A DNA stretch of 64,000 nt from Flammeovirgaceae bacterium (lineage in GTDB: Bacteria; Bacteroidota; Bacteroidia; Cytophagales; Cyclobacteriaceae): positions 1,240,001-1,304,000 of the forward strand of contig JACJYU010000001.1 of the NCBI GenBank assembly GCA_020635915.1, written 5' to 3'. Both the position numbers and the translations under genes were made by a program. Positions 1 through 9,242 of the stretch are shown here, one piece after another. Within the stretch, counting starts at the first letter, position 1, and the number at the start of each line of letters is the position of its first letter. Below the pieces are notes generated by a model. It was not told where the DNA came from, did no database searches, and saw only the letters and a list, made by a program, of their open reading frames with translations.

Positions 1-1
1 G

Positions 2-223
2 GAGAGTTTTGTGGAATTGATGGGCGCCTCCGGCCTTGAGGACCCCTCCAAACTCAACCGCACCCACGTGTACCGCAGGGTGTTTATGAATTTAGTAAAA
101 ACCTACGAGGAGATTTACCCTACCATCCCTGACGGCTGCCTGCTGGATGGTGGCGATGTGCCTTTTGACTATGACGAATACCTAAAGCGGTCCAGCCACG
201 AAGCGTTTGAGGTGTTGGCCTAA
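2..223 (+). CDS. C-terminal end of an FMN-binding glutamate synthase-like protein (partial)
   Basis: Only the last 73 or so codons are in the window; the frame is open from the first base, so the gene starts upstream. The visible tail has an ELMGASGL stretch, an arginine-rich HVYRRV segment and an EIYPTIPDGCLL ending, which I recognise as the usual C-terminus of FMN-binding glutamate synthase-family proteins. Those oxidoreductases resemble the central and FMN domains of GltB. The stop is 6 bases before the recombinase start. It looks like the conserved chromosomal flank of the array rather than cassette cargo. The family call rests on the tail only. Confidence 0.6.
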   Translation, partial: ESFVELMGASGLEDPSKLNRTHVYRRVFMNLVKTYEEIYPTIPDGCLLDGGDVPFDYDEYLKRSSHEAFEVLA

Positions 224-229
224 AGTAAA

Positions 230-1411
230 ATGGAAACCAGGGGAATCAGCGTCAGATTAAAAAATATCCATCATCGGGGACAGGATGTTGTTGCGTTGTT
301 CTTCCCTTACAACACGGCCTTGATTGCTGAGGTAAAGAAGCTTCCTGAAGTTAAATACAGCAAAACGCACACGTGCTGGTACTTGCCTTCAAAACCCGAT
401 ACGGTAAGTCTCATTTTAGGCCATCTAAAAGGCAAAGCGTGGGTGGATTACTCTTTGTTGGCAAAAGCAAAAAAGGAAAATGCCATTCCGGGGGGATCAG
501 CAAGGCAGGCTACAAAGAAACCTATGCCCCAGCGTTCGGAGGGGCAAAGCCAGGCACTGCGAATGATGGAGCAAAAATTAAAACTTCGAGGGTATAGCCC
601 AAATACGGTAAGGACTTACCTCATGAATTTTGGCAAGTTCCTTCATTTCTTCGACAACCACCACCCTATCGATCTTACTGAAACCGACATTCGCAATTAC
701 CTTCTTTTTTTAATCGAGCGCCATAAGGTTAGCAGGAGCGCCCAAAACCAGGCGATCAATGCCATAAAGTTTTTTTATGAGAAAGTAATGATGCAGGAAA
801 GGAAGGTATACCACCTGGAGAGGCCAATCAAGGAAAAAAAATTGCCAGAAATATTAAGCCAGCAGGAGATAGTTACCATTTTCAGCAGTACGGGCAACAT
901 AAAGCACCAAGCCATGTTAATGCTCATATACTCTGCCGGCCTCAGAAGGAGTGAACTGTTGAACCTACGGATTGGCGATGTCGATTTTGACAGGCGCACG
1001 GTATTGATACGAGGGTCTAAGGGGCACAAGGACAGGTACAGTATTTTGGCAGACCAAATGATTCCCTTGCTAAACAGGTATTTATTGGAATTCAATCCAG
1101 GTTTTTGGTTGTTTGAGGGAAGGGCTGGGCAAAGGTACACAGCGAGCAGTTTACAGCAGGTGTTTAAGCAGGCTGTAAAAAAGGCAGGGATCAAAAAGGT
1201 GGCCCGTCTTCATATGCTAAGGCATTCGTTTGCCACGCACTTACTTGAATCAGGGACTTCAACGCGTTATATTCAGGTATTATTGGGCCATGAATCGTCC
1301 AAAACGACCGAAATTTATGCCCAGGTCACCAGTTTTGCCCTGGAAAAGATTAAAAGCCCATTGGATCAGATAGCCGTTGATAAACGGTTGAAAGATGGCA
1401 GGGAGAAATGA
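230..1411 (+). CDS. Tyrosine recombinase at the head of the cassette array (integron-integrase-like, non-canonical)
   Basis: A 393-residue tyrosine site-specific recombinase. Residues 1-100 form a Bacteroidota-type N-terminal extension, residues 105-200 a SAM-like core-binding domain, and residues 205-380 the catalytic domain. Visible catalytic residues are R239 (GLRRSELL), K264 (GSKGHKDR), H328 and R331 (HMLRH), H354 (LLGHESS) and Y363 (EIYAQV). The tail KSPLDQI resembles the RSPLD tail of integron integrases. The insertion typical of IntI between the second and third catalytic patches is not evident, so by architecture it is a Xer/integron hybrid. It lies directly upstream of the first attC site and points into the array, unlike the usual divergent intI. 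I infer that it moves the cassettes. A chromosomal phage-type integrase that is here by chance is the alternative. Confidence 0.8.
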   Translation: METRGISVRLKNIHHRGQDVVALFFPYNTALIAEVKKLPEVKYSKTHTCWYLPSKPDTVSLILGHLKGKAWVDYSLLAKAKKENAIPGGSARQATKKPMPQRSEGQSQALRMMEQKLKLRGYSPNTVRTYLMNFGKFLHFFDNHHPIDLTETDIRNYLLFLIERHKVSRSAQNQAINAIKFFYEKVMMQERKVYHLERPIKEKKLPEILSQQEIVTIFSSTGNIKHQAMLMLIYSAGLRRSELLNLRIGDVDFDRRTVLIRGSKGHKDRYSILADQMIPLLNRYLLEFNPGFWLFEGRAGQRYTASSLQQVFKQAVKKAGIKKVARLHMLRHSFATHLLESGTSTRYIQVLLGHESSKTTEIYAQVTSFALEKIKSPLDQIAVDKRLKDGREK

Positions 1412-1525
1412 ATTGCACAAAAAATATATCAATGTTTTCGTTGAAATTGACGTGATTTTGGGGCTTTATGACCTTAAATCACATATTAAATATACACACA
1501 ATACACATAGCCAGACGTTGTCCCA
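1412..1525 (+). other. Candidate primary attachment site (attI) region
   Basis: This AT-rich spacer lies between the recombinase stop and the first attC and has no ORF. It ends in AGACGTTGTCCC, whose CGTT at 1516-1519 is the first crossover-like triplet of the array. No folded attC-like hairpin lies left of this GTT, as expected for an attI. The bases after GTT do not complement the next attC opening (GCCTACAAC), so the first junction may be rearranged. Position is the main evidence. Confidence 0.4.
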
Positions 1526-1697
1526 GCCTACAACATTGTGCATGTGACCATGGCGGGATCGGGCGTGTTTCAAGGTTTTGTTTTTCTTACTATATTTATG
1601 CAGGTGGACAGTGACGAACGGGTCGGGCTTGACATTCCGCTTCGCTCCATTTTCAAGCCCTCCTGGCCCGCCACGTCACATGCACCGACCGTTGTAG
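1526..1697 (+). repeat. attC site of the first, body-less cassette
   Basis: It opens with GCCTACAAC and closes with GACCGTTGTAG. The arms GTGCATGTGACCATGGCGGG and CCCGCCACGTCACATGCAC pair with one extra base on the left arm. This attC follows the attI candidate with only 9 bases of cassette body (1517-1525), so it is a solo site, probably the remnant of a 591-bp cassette that lost its body. Confidence 0.75.
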
Positions 1698-2277
1698 GCA
1701 AGGCGGAAAATTTTCACCGCGGACAGTTACTTGCAAGACGACAAAGATTTACCCACGCGGACATTTCGGACGACTATTTAACGACAGGCAAAATTCAACT
1801 GCCCTGGCAAAGTTCCGCCAGGACAATCTTTAAGGCGCAAAGCGCGAATTTTTTAGCGGTTTGACAATGGGCATTTGAAAACCCAATGCCCGGATTTTTT
1901 TACAGTACGTGGACAATTTTGTCACGGTGGAATAGTTTATAGTTCTGCGGACAGCTTTGGGTGAAAAGGATTTCTGGCACCCACAACGTGGATTATGCTG
2001 GACGGCTTCGGTCTGGCCTGCCCGGCTCATCACCCAGACTTATTGGCCAACAAAGATTTGGTTAGCGACATCAGCTGCATTAAGCAATTAACGGCCGACT
2101 GAAACCGCCCAGCCTACAACATTGTGCATGTGACCATGGCGGGGATCGGGCGTGTTTCCAGGTTTTGTTTTTCTTACTATATTTATGCAGGTGGACAGTG
2201 ATGAACGGGTCGGGCTTGACATTCCGCTTCGCTCCATTTTCAAGCCCTCCTGGCCCGCCACGTCACATGCACCGACC
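1691..2277 (+). repeat. 591-bp ORF-less cassette, copy 1 (587 bp)
   Basis: First full copy of the commonest cassette. It begins GTTGTAGGCAAGG and ends with its own attC (GCCTACAAC at 2112 to CGTT at 2277-2280). It is 4 bases shorter than the other ten copies. A GC-rich hairpin with a short T run (around 1837-1855) and a hairpin GGGCATT/AATGCCC followed by T6 (around 1869-1900) look like terminators reading rightward. I see no convincing coding sequence. Confidence 0.85.
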
Positions 2278-2479
2278 GTTACCAGCAAGCGTAGAGAGCG
2301 ACACGCCAACAAGAAAACGAACGACAAAAACAGAAAAAGTAAACCATTTTGACAGGTGAATACAGACATAGAAACTATATAACAAACGGACAGCGAGTAA
2401 GCAGATACTCATTGCCGACCCTTCTGTGTTTTATTTTTTTTCCCACCGCACAAAATATTTTGAAATTCTGCCAACGCAC

Positions 2480-2542
2480 AATTGGCACATTTGCAAGCCG
2501 CACAAGCCAACGCACAAATCAAAGCTTGCAAAAGAGCCAATT
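2480..2542 (+). repeat. Cargo-boundary hairpin, left end of giant cassette 1
   Basis: AATTGGC (2480-2486) pairs with GCCAATT (2536-2542). An internal loop follows, ACAT (2487-2490) against AAGA (2532-2535). TTGCAAGC (2491-2498) pairs with GCTTGCAA (2524-2531). The 25-nt terminal loop begins CGCACAAGCC and ends CAAA. No T run follows, so it is not a terminator. It is one of nine copies whose stems differ while pairing and internal-loop bases are kept. Confidence 0.85.
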
Positions 2543-2586
2543 CTCCCACCCGTCACAGGACGAGAATGACCGTTCTAAAACTAAAA

Positions 2587-2617
2587 ATTTGTACTTTAAC
2601 CGACTAAATTATATTTC
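2587..2617 (+). promoter_or_regulatory. Candidate Bacteroidota-type promoter of the first RM operon
   Basis: TTTG at 2588-2591, an 18-base spacer, then TATATTTC at 2610-2617, against the Bacteroidota consensus TTTG and TAnnTTTG. It lies just inside the left hairpin and about 10 bases before the hsdR start, giving a very short leader. The spacing is slightly short and the final G is missing. Confidence 0.35.
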
Positions 2618-2627
2618 ATATTAAATA

Positions 2628-5402
2628 ATGGCAAACCAAAACCCAGAGCAAATAGCAAGAGATAACATTGACAAGCAGTTGACTGCTTGCGGCTGGGTTA
2701 TTCAAAGCATCAAACAAATTAATTTGAATGCTGGAACTGGGGTTGCTGTAAAAGAATATTTGACAGACGTTGGGCCTGCGGACTATGTTCTTTTTGTTGA
2801 TGGAAAACCCTGTGGAGTAATTGAAGCAAAACGTGAAGAAGAAGGCCATAGAATGACTGTTCACGAAGGACAAGGTGAAGATTATGCAAACGCAAAACTC
2901 AAACATCTAAAGAATGAACCTTTGCCTTTTGTATATATCAGCACAGGAGAAGTAACAAGGTTTACCGACTTTACCGACCCAAAACCAAGAGCAAGAGAAG
3001 TTTTTAGTTTTCACAGACCTGAAACATTAAGAGATTGGGTAAAACGAGACAAATCACTTCGCAGAAGATTATTGGATTTACCTGCTTTGCAAACTGATGG
3101 TTTGAGAGATTGCCAAATCAACGCCATCACAAGACTTGAAACGTCTTTCAAAGAGAACCGACCAAGAGCCTTGATTCAAATGGCAACAGGTTCAGGAAAA
3201 ACTTTTACAGCTATAACTGCCATATATCGCTTGTTGAAATATGCAAAGGCAAAACGAGTTTTGTTTTTGGTTGATACTAAAAACCTTGGCGAACAAGCAG
3301 AGCAGGAATTTATGTCATTCGTTCCGAATGATGACAATAGGAAATTTACTGAACTATACAGCGTTCAGAGACTAAAATCAAGCTACATAGCAACCGACAG
3401 TCAGGTTTGTATCAGTACCATTCAGCGTTTGTACTCCATTTTGAAAGGAACCGAATTAGAAGAAGCAGCCGAAGAAGAAAATCCAAACGAGAGAAAATAC
3501 CAACCAAAGGAAATTCCACCTATTGAGTATGACGGCAAAATGCCGATTGAGTTTTTTGATTTCATCGTGATTGATGAATGCCACAGAAGCATATACAATT
3601 TGTGGAAACAAGTTCTTGAATATTATGATGCTTTTGAAGTTGGCTTAACAGCCACTCCCGACAAAAGAACCATCGGTTATTTCGACCAAAATCTTGTTAG
3701 TGAATATTCTCACGAAATGGCGGTTGCTGATGGTGTTAATGTAGGATATGAAGTATTTATAATAGATACCAAAGTAACCCAACAAGGTGCGACACTTTGG
3801 AAAGGCGAATACATTGAACACCGTGAACGCCTGAGCAGAAAAAAAAGAATGGAATTGCAGGATGAAGATGAAGAATATTCAAAACAGCAATTGGACAAAG
3901 AAGTAGTAAATCCCAATCAGATAAGAACCATCATTCGCACTTTTAAAGAGCATTTACCGACCATTTTCAAAGACCGTTACGACAAGAACGGAAATTTTGA
4001 AGTTCCTAAAACATTGATTTTTGCAAAAACAGATAGCCACGCAAACGACATAATTGATATTGTACGTGAGGAGTTTGCCGAAGAAAATAAATTCTGCAAG
4101 AAAATCACCTACAACAGCGAAGACCCAAAAAGCACCTTGGCTCAATTCCGTAACGACTATCATCCAAGGATTGCGGTAACGGTAGATATGATTGCCACTG
4201 GTACAGATGTAAAACCTTTGGAATGTTTGCTTTTTATGCGAGATGTAAAGAGCAAAAACTACTTTGAACAGATGAAAGGCAGAGGTACACGAACCATTGA
4301 TTTGGATAGTTTGCGAAAAGTAACACCTACTGCAAAATTCACAAAAGACCATTTTGTAATTGTGGATGCCATTGGTGTAACCAAGAGTTTAAAAACCGAT
4401 AGCCGACCTTTAGAAAAGAAACCTGGCGTTCCATTAAAAGATTTGCTTCAAGCTATTGCAGTAGGTGCAAGAGAAGAAGAATTGTTCACTTCTTTAGCTA
4501 ACCGACTGACCCGATTAGACAAACAAATTACAGAAAAAGAGAAAAAACAATTTGCTGAAAAGGCAAACGGGAAAAGCGTTTCGCAAGTTGTAAAAGAATT
4601 GTTGAATGCTTTTAATCCTGATGTTTTAGAAGAAATTGAAAATAAGGTAAGAACTGAAATGGCAGGTGCTGCTCCTGTAGAGATTGAAGCGAAAATCAAA
4701 GCACGAACAGAAACGCTGCAAAACGAAGCAGCCAAAGTATTTACAGGAGAACTAAACGAATACATTGAAAATGTTCGCAAAGCGCACGAACAAAAAATTG
4801 ACTTGGCAAATCCTGATGAAGTGATTCACGTAGGTTGGGACAAAGACAACACACACAAAGCAAATGAAATCATTGCTAGTTTTTCAGAATGGATGCAAGA
4901 GCACAAAGACGAATTAATGGCTTTGCAGATTTTTTATAACCAACCATTTAGAAGAAGAGAATTAACCTATTCAATGATTAAAGATGTTTTGGAAAAACTC
5001 CAAAACGATAAACCTTCCCTTGCTCCCTTAAATATATGGCGAGCTTATGAAGCTCTAGAACAATGCAACGGCTCACCAAGAAACGAACTGACTGCAATTG
5101 TTTCACTTATTCGTAAAATCAGTGGATTAGACAGCACTTTGACGAGCTACGATAAAATAGTGGACAAGAATTTTCAGGATTGGGTTTTCAAGAAACAAGC
5201 CGGTGCAACCAAATTCAACGAAGAACAAATGCAATGGCTGAGAATGATTAAGGATTATGTAGTGAATAGTTTCCATATTGACAAAGACGACTTTGATTTG
5301 AATCCCTTCAACGCACAAGGTGGATTGGGCAAGATGTGGCAATTGTTTGGCGAACAAACTGAAGAAATTATTAACGAATTAAATGAAGCACTGGCAGCAT
5401 AA
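2628..5402 (+). CDS. hsdR: Type I restriction enzyme, R (motor and nuclease) subunit
   Basis: A 924-residue HsdR, which cleaves DNA after ATP-driven translocation when bound to the M2S complex. The N-terminal nuclease domain shows D52 and E66-A-K68 (VIEAKRE). The SF2 motor has Walker A ATGSGKT (186-192), the Walker B variant DECH (316-319) with VGLTATP shortly after, and helicase motif GRGTR near residue 557. The C-terminal third is the helical part that contacts the methylase. The ATG at 2628 is the first in frame. The gene overlaps the next by one base and is first of five in the operon, so restriction is encoded before modification. Confidence 0.92.
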   Translation: MANQNPEQIARDNIDKQLTACGWVIQSIKQINLNAGTGVAVKEYLTDVGPADYVLFVDGKPCGVIEAKREEEGHRMTVHEGQGEDYANAKLKHLKNEPLPFVYISTGEVTRFTDFTDPKPRAREVFSFHRPETLRDWVKRDKSLRRRLLDLPALQTDGLRDCQINAITRLETSFKENRPRALIQMATGSGKTFTAITAIYRLLKYAKAKRVLFLVDTKNLGEQAEQEFMSFVPNDDNRKFTELYSVQRLKSSYIATDSQVCISTIQRLYSILKGTELEEAAEEENPNERKYQPKEIPPIEYDGKMPIEFFDFIVIDECHRSIYNLWKQVLEYYDAFEVGLTATPDKRTIGYFDQNLVSEYSHEMAVADGVNVGYEVFIIDTKVTQQGATLWKGEYIEHRERLSRKKRMELQDEDEEYSKQQLDKEVVNPNQIRTIIRTFKEHLPTIFKDRYDKNGNFEVPKTLIFAKTDSHANDIIDIVREEFAEENKFCKKITYNSEDPKSTLAQFRNDYHPRIAVTVDMIATGTDVKPLECLLFMRDVKSKNYFEQMKGRGTRTIDLDSLRKVTPTAKFTKDHFVIVDAIGVTKSLKTDSRPLEKKPGVPLKDLLQAIAVGAREEELFTSLANRLTRLDKQITEKEKKQFAEKANGKSVSQVVKELLNAFNPDVLEEIENKVRTEMAGAAPVEIEAKIKARTETLQNEAAKVFTGELNEYIENVRKAHEQKIDLANPDEVIHVGWDKDNTHKANEIIASFSEWMQEHKDELMALQIFYNQPFRRRELTYSMIKDVLEKLQNDKPSLAPLNIWRAYEALEQCNGSPRNELTAIVSLIRKISGLDSTLTSYDKIVDKNFQDWVFKKQAGATKFNEEQMQWLRMIKDYVVNSFHIDKDDFDLNPFNAQGGLGKMWQLFGEQTEEIINELNEALAA

Positions 5403-7429
5403 TGGCAAGTAATGTAAAAATAACATCAAGGGGTATTCAGAAAATACTGAAAAACTACAATGAAAAATTGGCTGTAGCTGAGTATATCTGGAATGGCTTT
5501 GACGCGAAAGCAAATACTATCCACATCAATTATAGTGCAAATGAATTAGGTCATTTAGAAACACTCACAATTACAGACAATGGCTATGGAATTGATCTAA
5601 GCAAACTCTCATTAAAATTCAACCCGTTTTATGAATCAGAAAAGGCGGTTGAAATATCTTCTCCAAAGCACACTTCCATTATGCACGGAAAGAACGGAGT
5701 TGGGAGACTTACATTTTTCACGTTTGCTCATAATGCAAGATGGACAACAACATATCAGGAAAAGGAAGAATTGGTAAGTGGCTCTATTCAGATAAATATT
5801 GAAGGGTTGAATAATTTCCAACCAACAACTTTTGAGAAACCAGTTCAAAATCAAACCGGAACAGCAGTTTCATTCTTCAACATTACAATCTCAAAACAAG
5901 AATTAGAGAATTCAATTATTCCTTTTTTAATCTGCGAATTCTGTTGGTTCTTGGAATTAAACAAGGCAAAAAACTATTCCATCATTATTAATGGTGAGCC
6001 TTTAGATTTCACTCAAAATATTCTTGACTTTCAAGATGATATTGAAATTCTCTACGAGCCAAGCAACACCACATTTAGAGTGAAATACATCCAATGGAAG
6101 GAATCACTTCATAAAGAATTTTCAAAATACTATTTTCTTAACGGTAGTGAAATTGAAGTTTACAAAGACTATACAACTCTGAACAATAAGGGTGATGAGT
6201 TTTTTCATAGTGTTTACATCAGTAGTGATTTTTTTAATGATTTTGATTTCAATAGTAACGAAGAAGAGATTCAATCTAAGCTTTTTGGTAAAGCCAAATC
6301 GTCACCTGAATACAAATATTTGATTAAGGAGGTAAACAAGTTTCTTAGAGAGAAAAGAAAACCATTTCTTAGAATTTACGCTTCCAGACTTGTTGAAAAA
6401 TATGAGCAAGACGGAATATTGCCTGCTTATGAAAATGAATGGGAAGAAAAATATAAAAAGCCACAACTCGAAGAAACAATAATTGGGCTGTATGAAGCAC
6501 AGCCGAAATTATTCACAGCATTAAATATTGACCAAAAGAAAACCTTTGTAAGACTTTTAGACCTTCTGCTTGATTCAAACGAGAGAGAGAACTTATTAAA
6601 GATTATTGACGAAGTCGTAGAATTAGAATCCGAAGAAAGAGAAGATTTAGCCAAACTCTTTAAAACAACAAAGCTCAACAGCATAATTGAAACCATTAAA
6701 CTCATTGAAGATAGGTACAAAACATTTTACCTTTTAAAGGATTTGGTTTTCAATCCTGACCTAAAAGCAAATGAAGTTGACCACCTTCAAAAACTCATTG
6801 AAAGCCATTATTGGATATTCGGAGAACAATACCACTTAGTTACAGCAGCAGAGCCGAAATTTGAAGAGGCACTAAGAAGATTCTTATATCATCTAACCGA
6901 AAAAGACACTTCAACCGAAATTTACCATCCGCACAAATTGAAAGAGATGGACATTTTTGCCTGTCGCCAAAATATTCTGGTTAATCGGATTGAGAATATC
7001 GTAGTTGAATTAAAGCATCCACAAATTTCTTTAGGACAAGAGCAATACACTCAAGTCCATAAGTATTTACAGGTAATTACTTCGCAACCTGAATTCAATG
7101 CAAGTAATATGTTTTGGGAATTCTATTTAGTTGGTAGAAAATTTGACACATCAGGGTATATTGAAGATTTAATTGAAACAAATAAAAATCACGGCATCCC
7201 CCATTTAATACTTTCAAAGGACAACGGAAGGGTAAAAGTATATGCCAAGAAATGGAGTGAAATATTTGCTGACTTTGAAATCAAGCATAAATTTTTGAAT
7301 GACAAGTTGAAGCTCGAAAGAGACCAATTAACTAATGAATTAAATAGTGCTAAAGAAGTCGTGGAAGCAGCACAAGAAAACACAGCAGTACAACCAGCAG
7401 AAATTAACTTACCCAATGAAACGAAATAA
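5402..7429 (+). CDS. GHKL (MORC/HSP90-like) ATPase with C-terminal Shedu-like PD-(D/E)XK nuclease
   Basis: 675 residues. The N-terminal GHKL ATPase fold shows the N box AEYIWNGFD (E27, N31), the G1 box DNGYG (59-63) and the G2 box HGKNGVG (95-101). A helical linker (about 330-470) follows. The C-terminal domain has D517 in KEMDIF and E536-L-K538 in VVELKHP, matching the E-x-K-x-P style core of Shedu/DUF4263 nucleases. A charged coiled tail ends the protein. GHKL ATPases of the MORC type are known from bacterial restriction operons. I infer an ATP-gated clamp with its own nuclease working with the type I complex. It starts within the hsdR stop and overlaps hsdS by 14 bases, so it is probably translationally coupled. 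Confidence 0.72.
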   Translation: MASNVKITSRGIQKILKNYNEKLAVAEYIWNGFDAKANTIHINYSANELGHLETLTITDNGYGIDLSKLSLKFNPFYESEKAVEISSPKHTSIMHGKNGVGRLTFFTFAHNARWTTTYQEKEELVSGSIQINIEGLNNFQPTTFEKPVQNQTGTAVSFFNITISKQELENSIIPFLICEFCWFLELNKAKNYSIIINGEPLDFTQNILDFQDDIEILYEPSNTTFRVKYIQWKESLHKEFSKYYFLNGSEIEVYKDYTTLNNKGDEFFHSVYISSDFFNDFDFNSNEEEIQSKLFGKAKSSPEYKYLIKEVNKFLREKRKPFLRIYASRLVEKYEQDGILPAYENEWEEKYKKPQLEETIIGLYEAQPKLFTALNIDQKKTFVRLLDLLLDSNERENLLKIIDEVVELESEEREDLAKLFKTTKLNSIIETIKLIEDRYKTFYLLKDLVFNPDLKANEVDHLQKLIESHYWIFGEQYHLVTAAEPKFEEALRRFLYHLTEKDTSTEIYHPHKLKEMDIFACRQNILVNRIENIVVELKHPQISLGQEQYTQVHKYLQVITSQPEFNASNMFWEFYLVGRKFDTSGYIEDLIETNKNHGIPHLILSKDNGRVKVYAKKWSEIFADFEIKHKFLNDKLKLERDQLTNELNSAKEVVEAAQENTAVQPAEINLPNETK

Positions 7430-9242
7430 TAATATACCACCACATTGGAAATTAGTTTCTTTAGTAAATGACTTGCAGTTCATTAAAACTGGTGTTCCAG
7501 AATTTAAAGGCAAGAAAAAGTATTATTCTACTGGAAGTATTAAAGAAGACAAAATCACTTTTGAAGGCGAATATGAATTTAATAATAAACCTTCAAGAGC
7601 TAATAGAATTGCAAAACTTGGGGATGTATTTCAGGCAAGAATGAAGAGTACTGACAAAGCAATACTAATTACTAGTGAACTTGACGCACAACTCTTTTCA
7701 ACTGGATTTTTTCAGATAAGAGGAGATGACAAACTATTTAACAAGTTCATTTATTATTACTTAACATCCAATTTATTTAAACAACAAAAAGACAAACTTT
7801 GCTCCGGTTCAACGCAATCGGCTTTAAATGATGAATCAGCCAAAAAAATATTTGTACCTCTTCCACCTTTTGAGGAACAAGAAGCCATAGTAGCCAAAAT
7901 AGAAGAACTCCTAAGTGAATTAGAAAACGGCAAACAACAACTGCTTACTGCCCAACAGCAATTAAAAGTGTACAGGCAAAGTTTGTTGAAATGGGCGTTT
8001 GAAAGTAATGACTATCCAATATTTAATATGGTTGATTTGAATATTAAAATTCAAATTGGACCTTTTGGCACTCAATTACACAAGGAAGATTATATTGAAA
8101 ATGGAATTCCTTTAATAAATCCAATGCATATTCAAAATGGGAAAATTGTTCCAAATTATTCGTATTCAATTCGGAATGAAAAGATGCAAAGCCTTCCAAA
8201 CTATATTTTAAAAGAAGGAGACGTAATAATGGGTAGAAGAGGTGAAATGGGGAGATGTGGATTAGTTTCAAAAACTGAAGATGGTTGGTTTTGTGGTACT
8301 GGTAGCTTGTACTTCAGACCAAACCCAACAAAACTTAACTCAAGGTTTCTTTACTATTATCTCTCTAGCCAACCAATAAAGAAATATTTAGAATTAAATG
8401 CAGGTGGCACTACAATGGCAAATCTAAATCTAAAGATTGTAAAGGAAATTCCAATTAAACTACCTGAAATAAAAGAACAAGAGCAAATTGTAAATGAAAT
8501 AGAAAGCAAACTCACGGTTTGCGATAAAATAGAAGAAACCATCAGGCAAAGCTTGCTACAGGCAGAAACCTTAAAGCAGAGCATATTGAAAAAGGCGTTT
8601 GAGGGGAAGTTGGTTACAGCTGTTGCAGAGCAAAAAGAAACAAAAGTTATTCCCCTTTACAAACCTAAAAACGAATATTTCTATCAAATGCAGTTGCTGG
8701 GTATTGTTGCCAAAGCATCTAAACAAAAACAAATCGAACACGGAGAAATGACATTGGCAAAATATGCCTATTTAATGGATAAGGTTTATGGTGTTCCTAC
8801 CTACTTCAACTACAACCGTTGGCATTTAGGACCTTATCCGCCAACGATAAAGAAAGTCATTAACAACAAACAGTATTTCAAAAAATCAGGCAACCACATT
8901 GAAGTGCTAAACGAAAAAACATTGTTTAACAGCACCAACCCTCATACTACAAAAATGCAATCAGCCGTAAACGATTTAACTGATATATTTTCAAAATACA
9001 GCTCCAAAGAGCGTTCGCATAAAACCGAATTGCTGGCAACTGTTTGTAAAGTAATTGAAGACATTCAAAGCACCGATTTAAAAGTCGTTCGCCAATCAAT
9101 GGCAGAATGGAAAATTAATTTAAAGGGCGAAAAACATAAAACCAAAGCTGAAAAGTTTAATGAAGCTGAAACTGAAAAGTGTTTGGCATTTATTAAAGAA
9201 AAAGGTTGGGATAAAAAACTAATTAAAAGAAATAAAAAATGA
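7416..9242 (+). CDS. hsdS: Type I specificity subunit HsdS with a C-terminal Panacea-like extension
   Basis: 608 residues from ATG 7416. That start gives a 14-base overlap with the upstream gene; a longer frame to 7347 lies wholly within it. Two target-recognition domains (about 1-165 and 205-350) are each followed by a coiled spacer (EEQEAIVAKIEELLSELE; KEQEQIVNEIESKL), as usual for S subunits that recognise split DNA sites. Typical HsdS proteins end near residue 400. Here about 190 further residues follow, with MTLAKYAYLMDKVYG and WHLGPYPPTIKKVI, which resemble the Panacea/SocA antitoxin-like domain (DUF4065). The fusion may tie specificity or complex stability to a proteolysis or toxin-control function; that is inference. 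Confidence 0.82.
   Translation: MKRNNNIPPHWKLVSLVNDLQFIKTGVPEFKGKKKYYSTGSIKEDKITFEGEYEFNNKPSRANRIAKLGDVFQARMKSTDKAILITSELDAQLFSTGFFQIRGDDKLFNKFIYYYLTSNLFKQQKDKLCSGSTQSALNDESAKKIFVPLPPFEEQEAIVAKIEELLSELENGKQQLLTAQQQLKVYRQSLLKWAFESNDYPIFNMVDLNIKIQIGPFGTQLHKEDYIENGIPLINPMHIQNGKIVPNYSYSIRNEKMQSLPNYILKEGDVIMGRRGEMGRCGLVSKTEDGWFCGTGSLYFRPNPTKLNSRFLYYYLSSQPIKKYLELNAGGTTMANLNLKIVKEIPIKLPEIKEQEQIVNEIESKLTVCDKIEETIRQSLLQAETLKQSILKKAFEGKLVTAVAEQKETKVIPLYKPKNEYFYQMQLLGIVAKASKQKQIEHGEMTLAKYAYLMDKVYGVPTYFNYNRWHLGPYPPTIKKVINNKQYFKKSGNHIEVLNEKTLFNSTNPHTTKMQSAVNDLTDIFSKYSSKERSHKTELLATVCKVIEDIQSTDLKVVRQSMAEWKINLKGEKHKTKAEKFNEAETEKCLAFIKEKGWDKKLIKRNKK

Noticed and set aside
230..1411. Recombinase as housekeeping XerC or XerD
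   Set aside because: The extra N-terminal domain, the KSPLDQI tail and its position at the head of an attC array argue against it.
7347..7415. Upstream extension of hsdS to 7347
   Set aside because: The added residues lie wholly inside the preceding gene; ATG 7416 gives the usual HsdS start.
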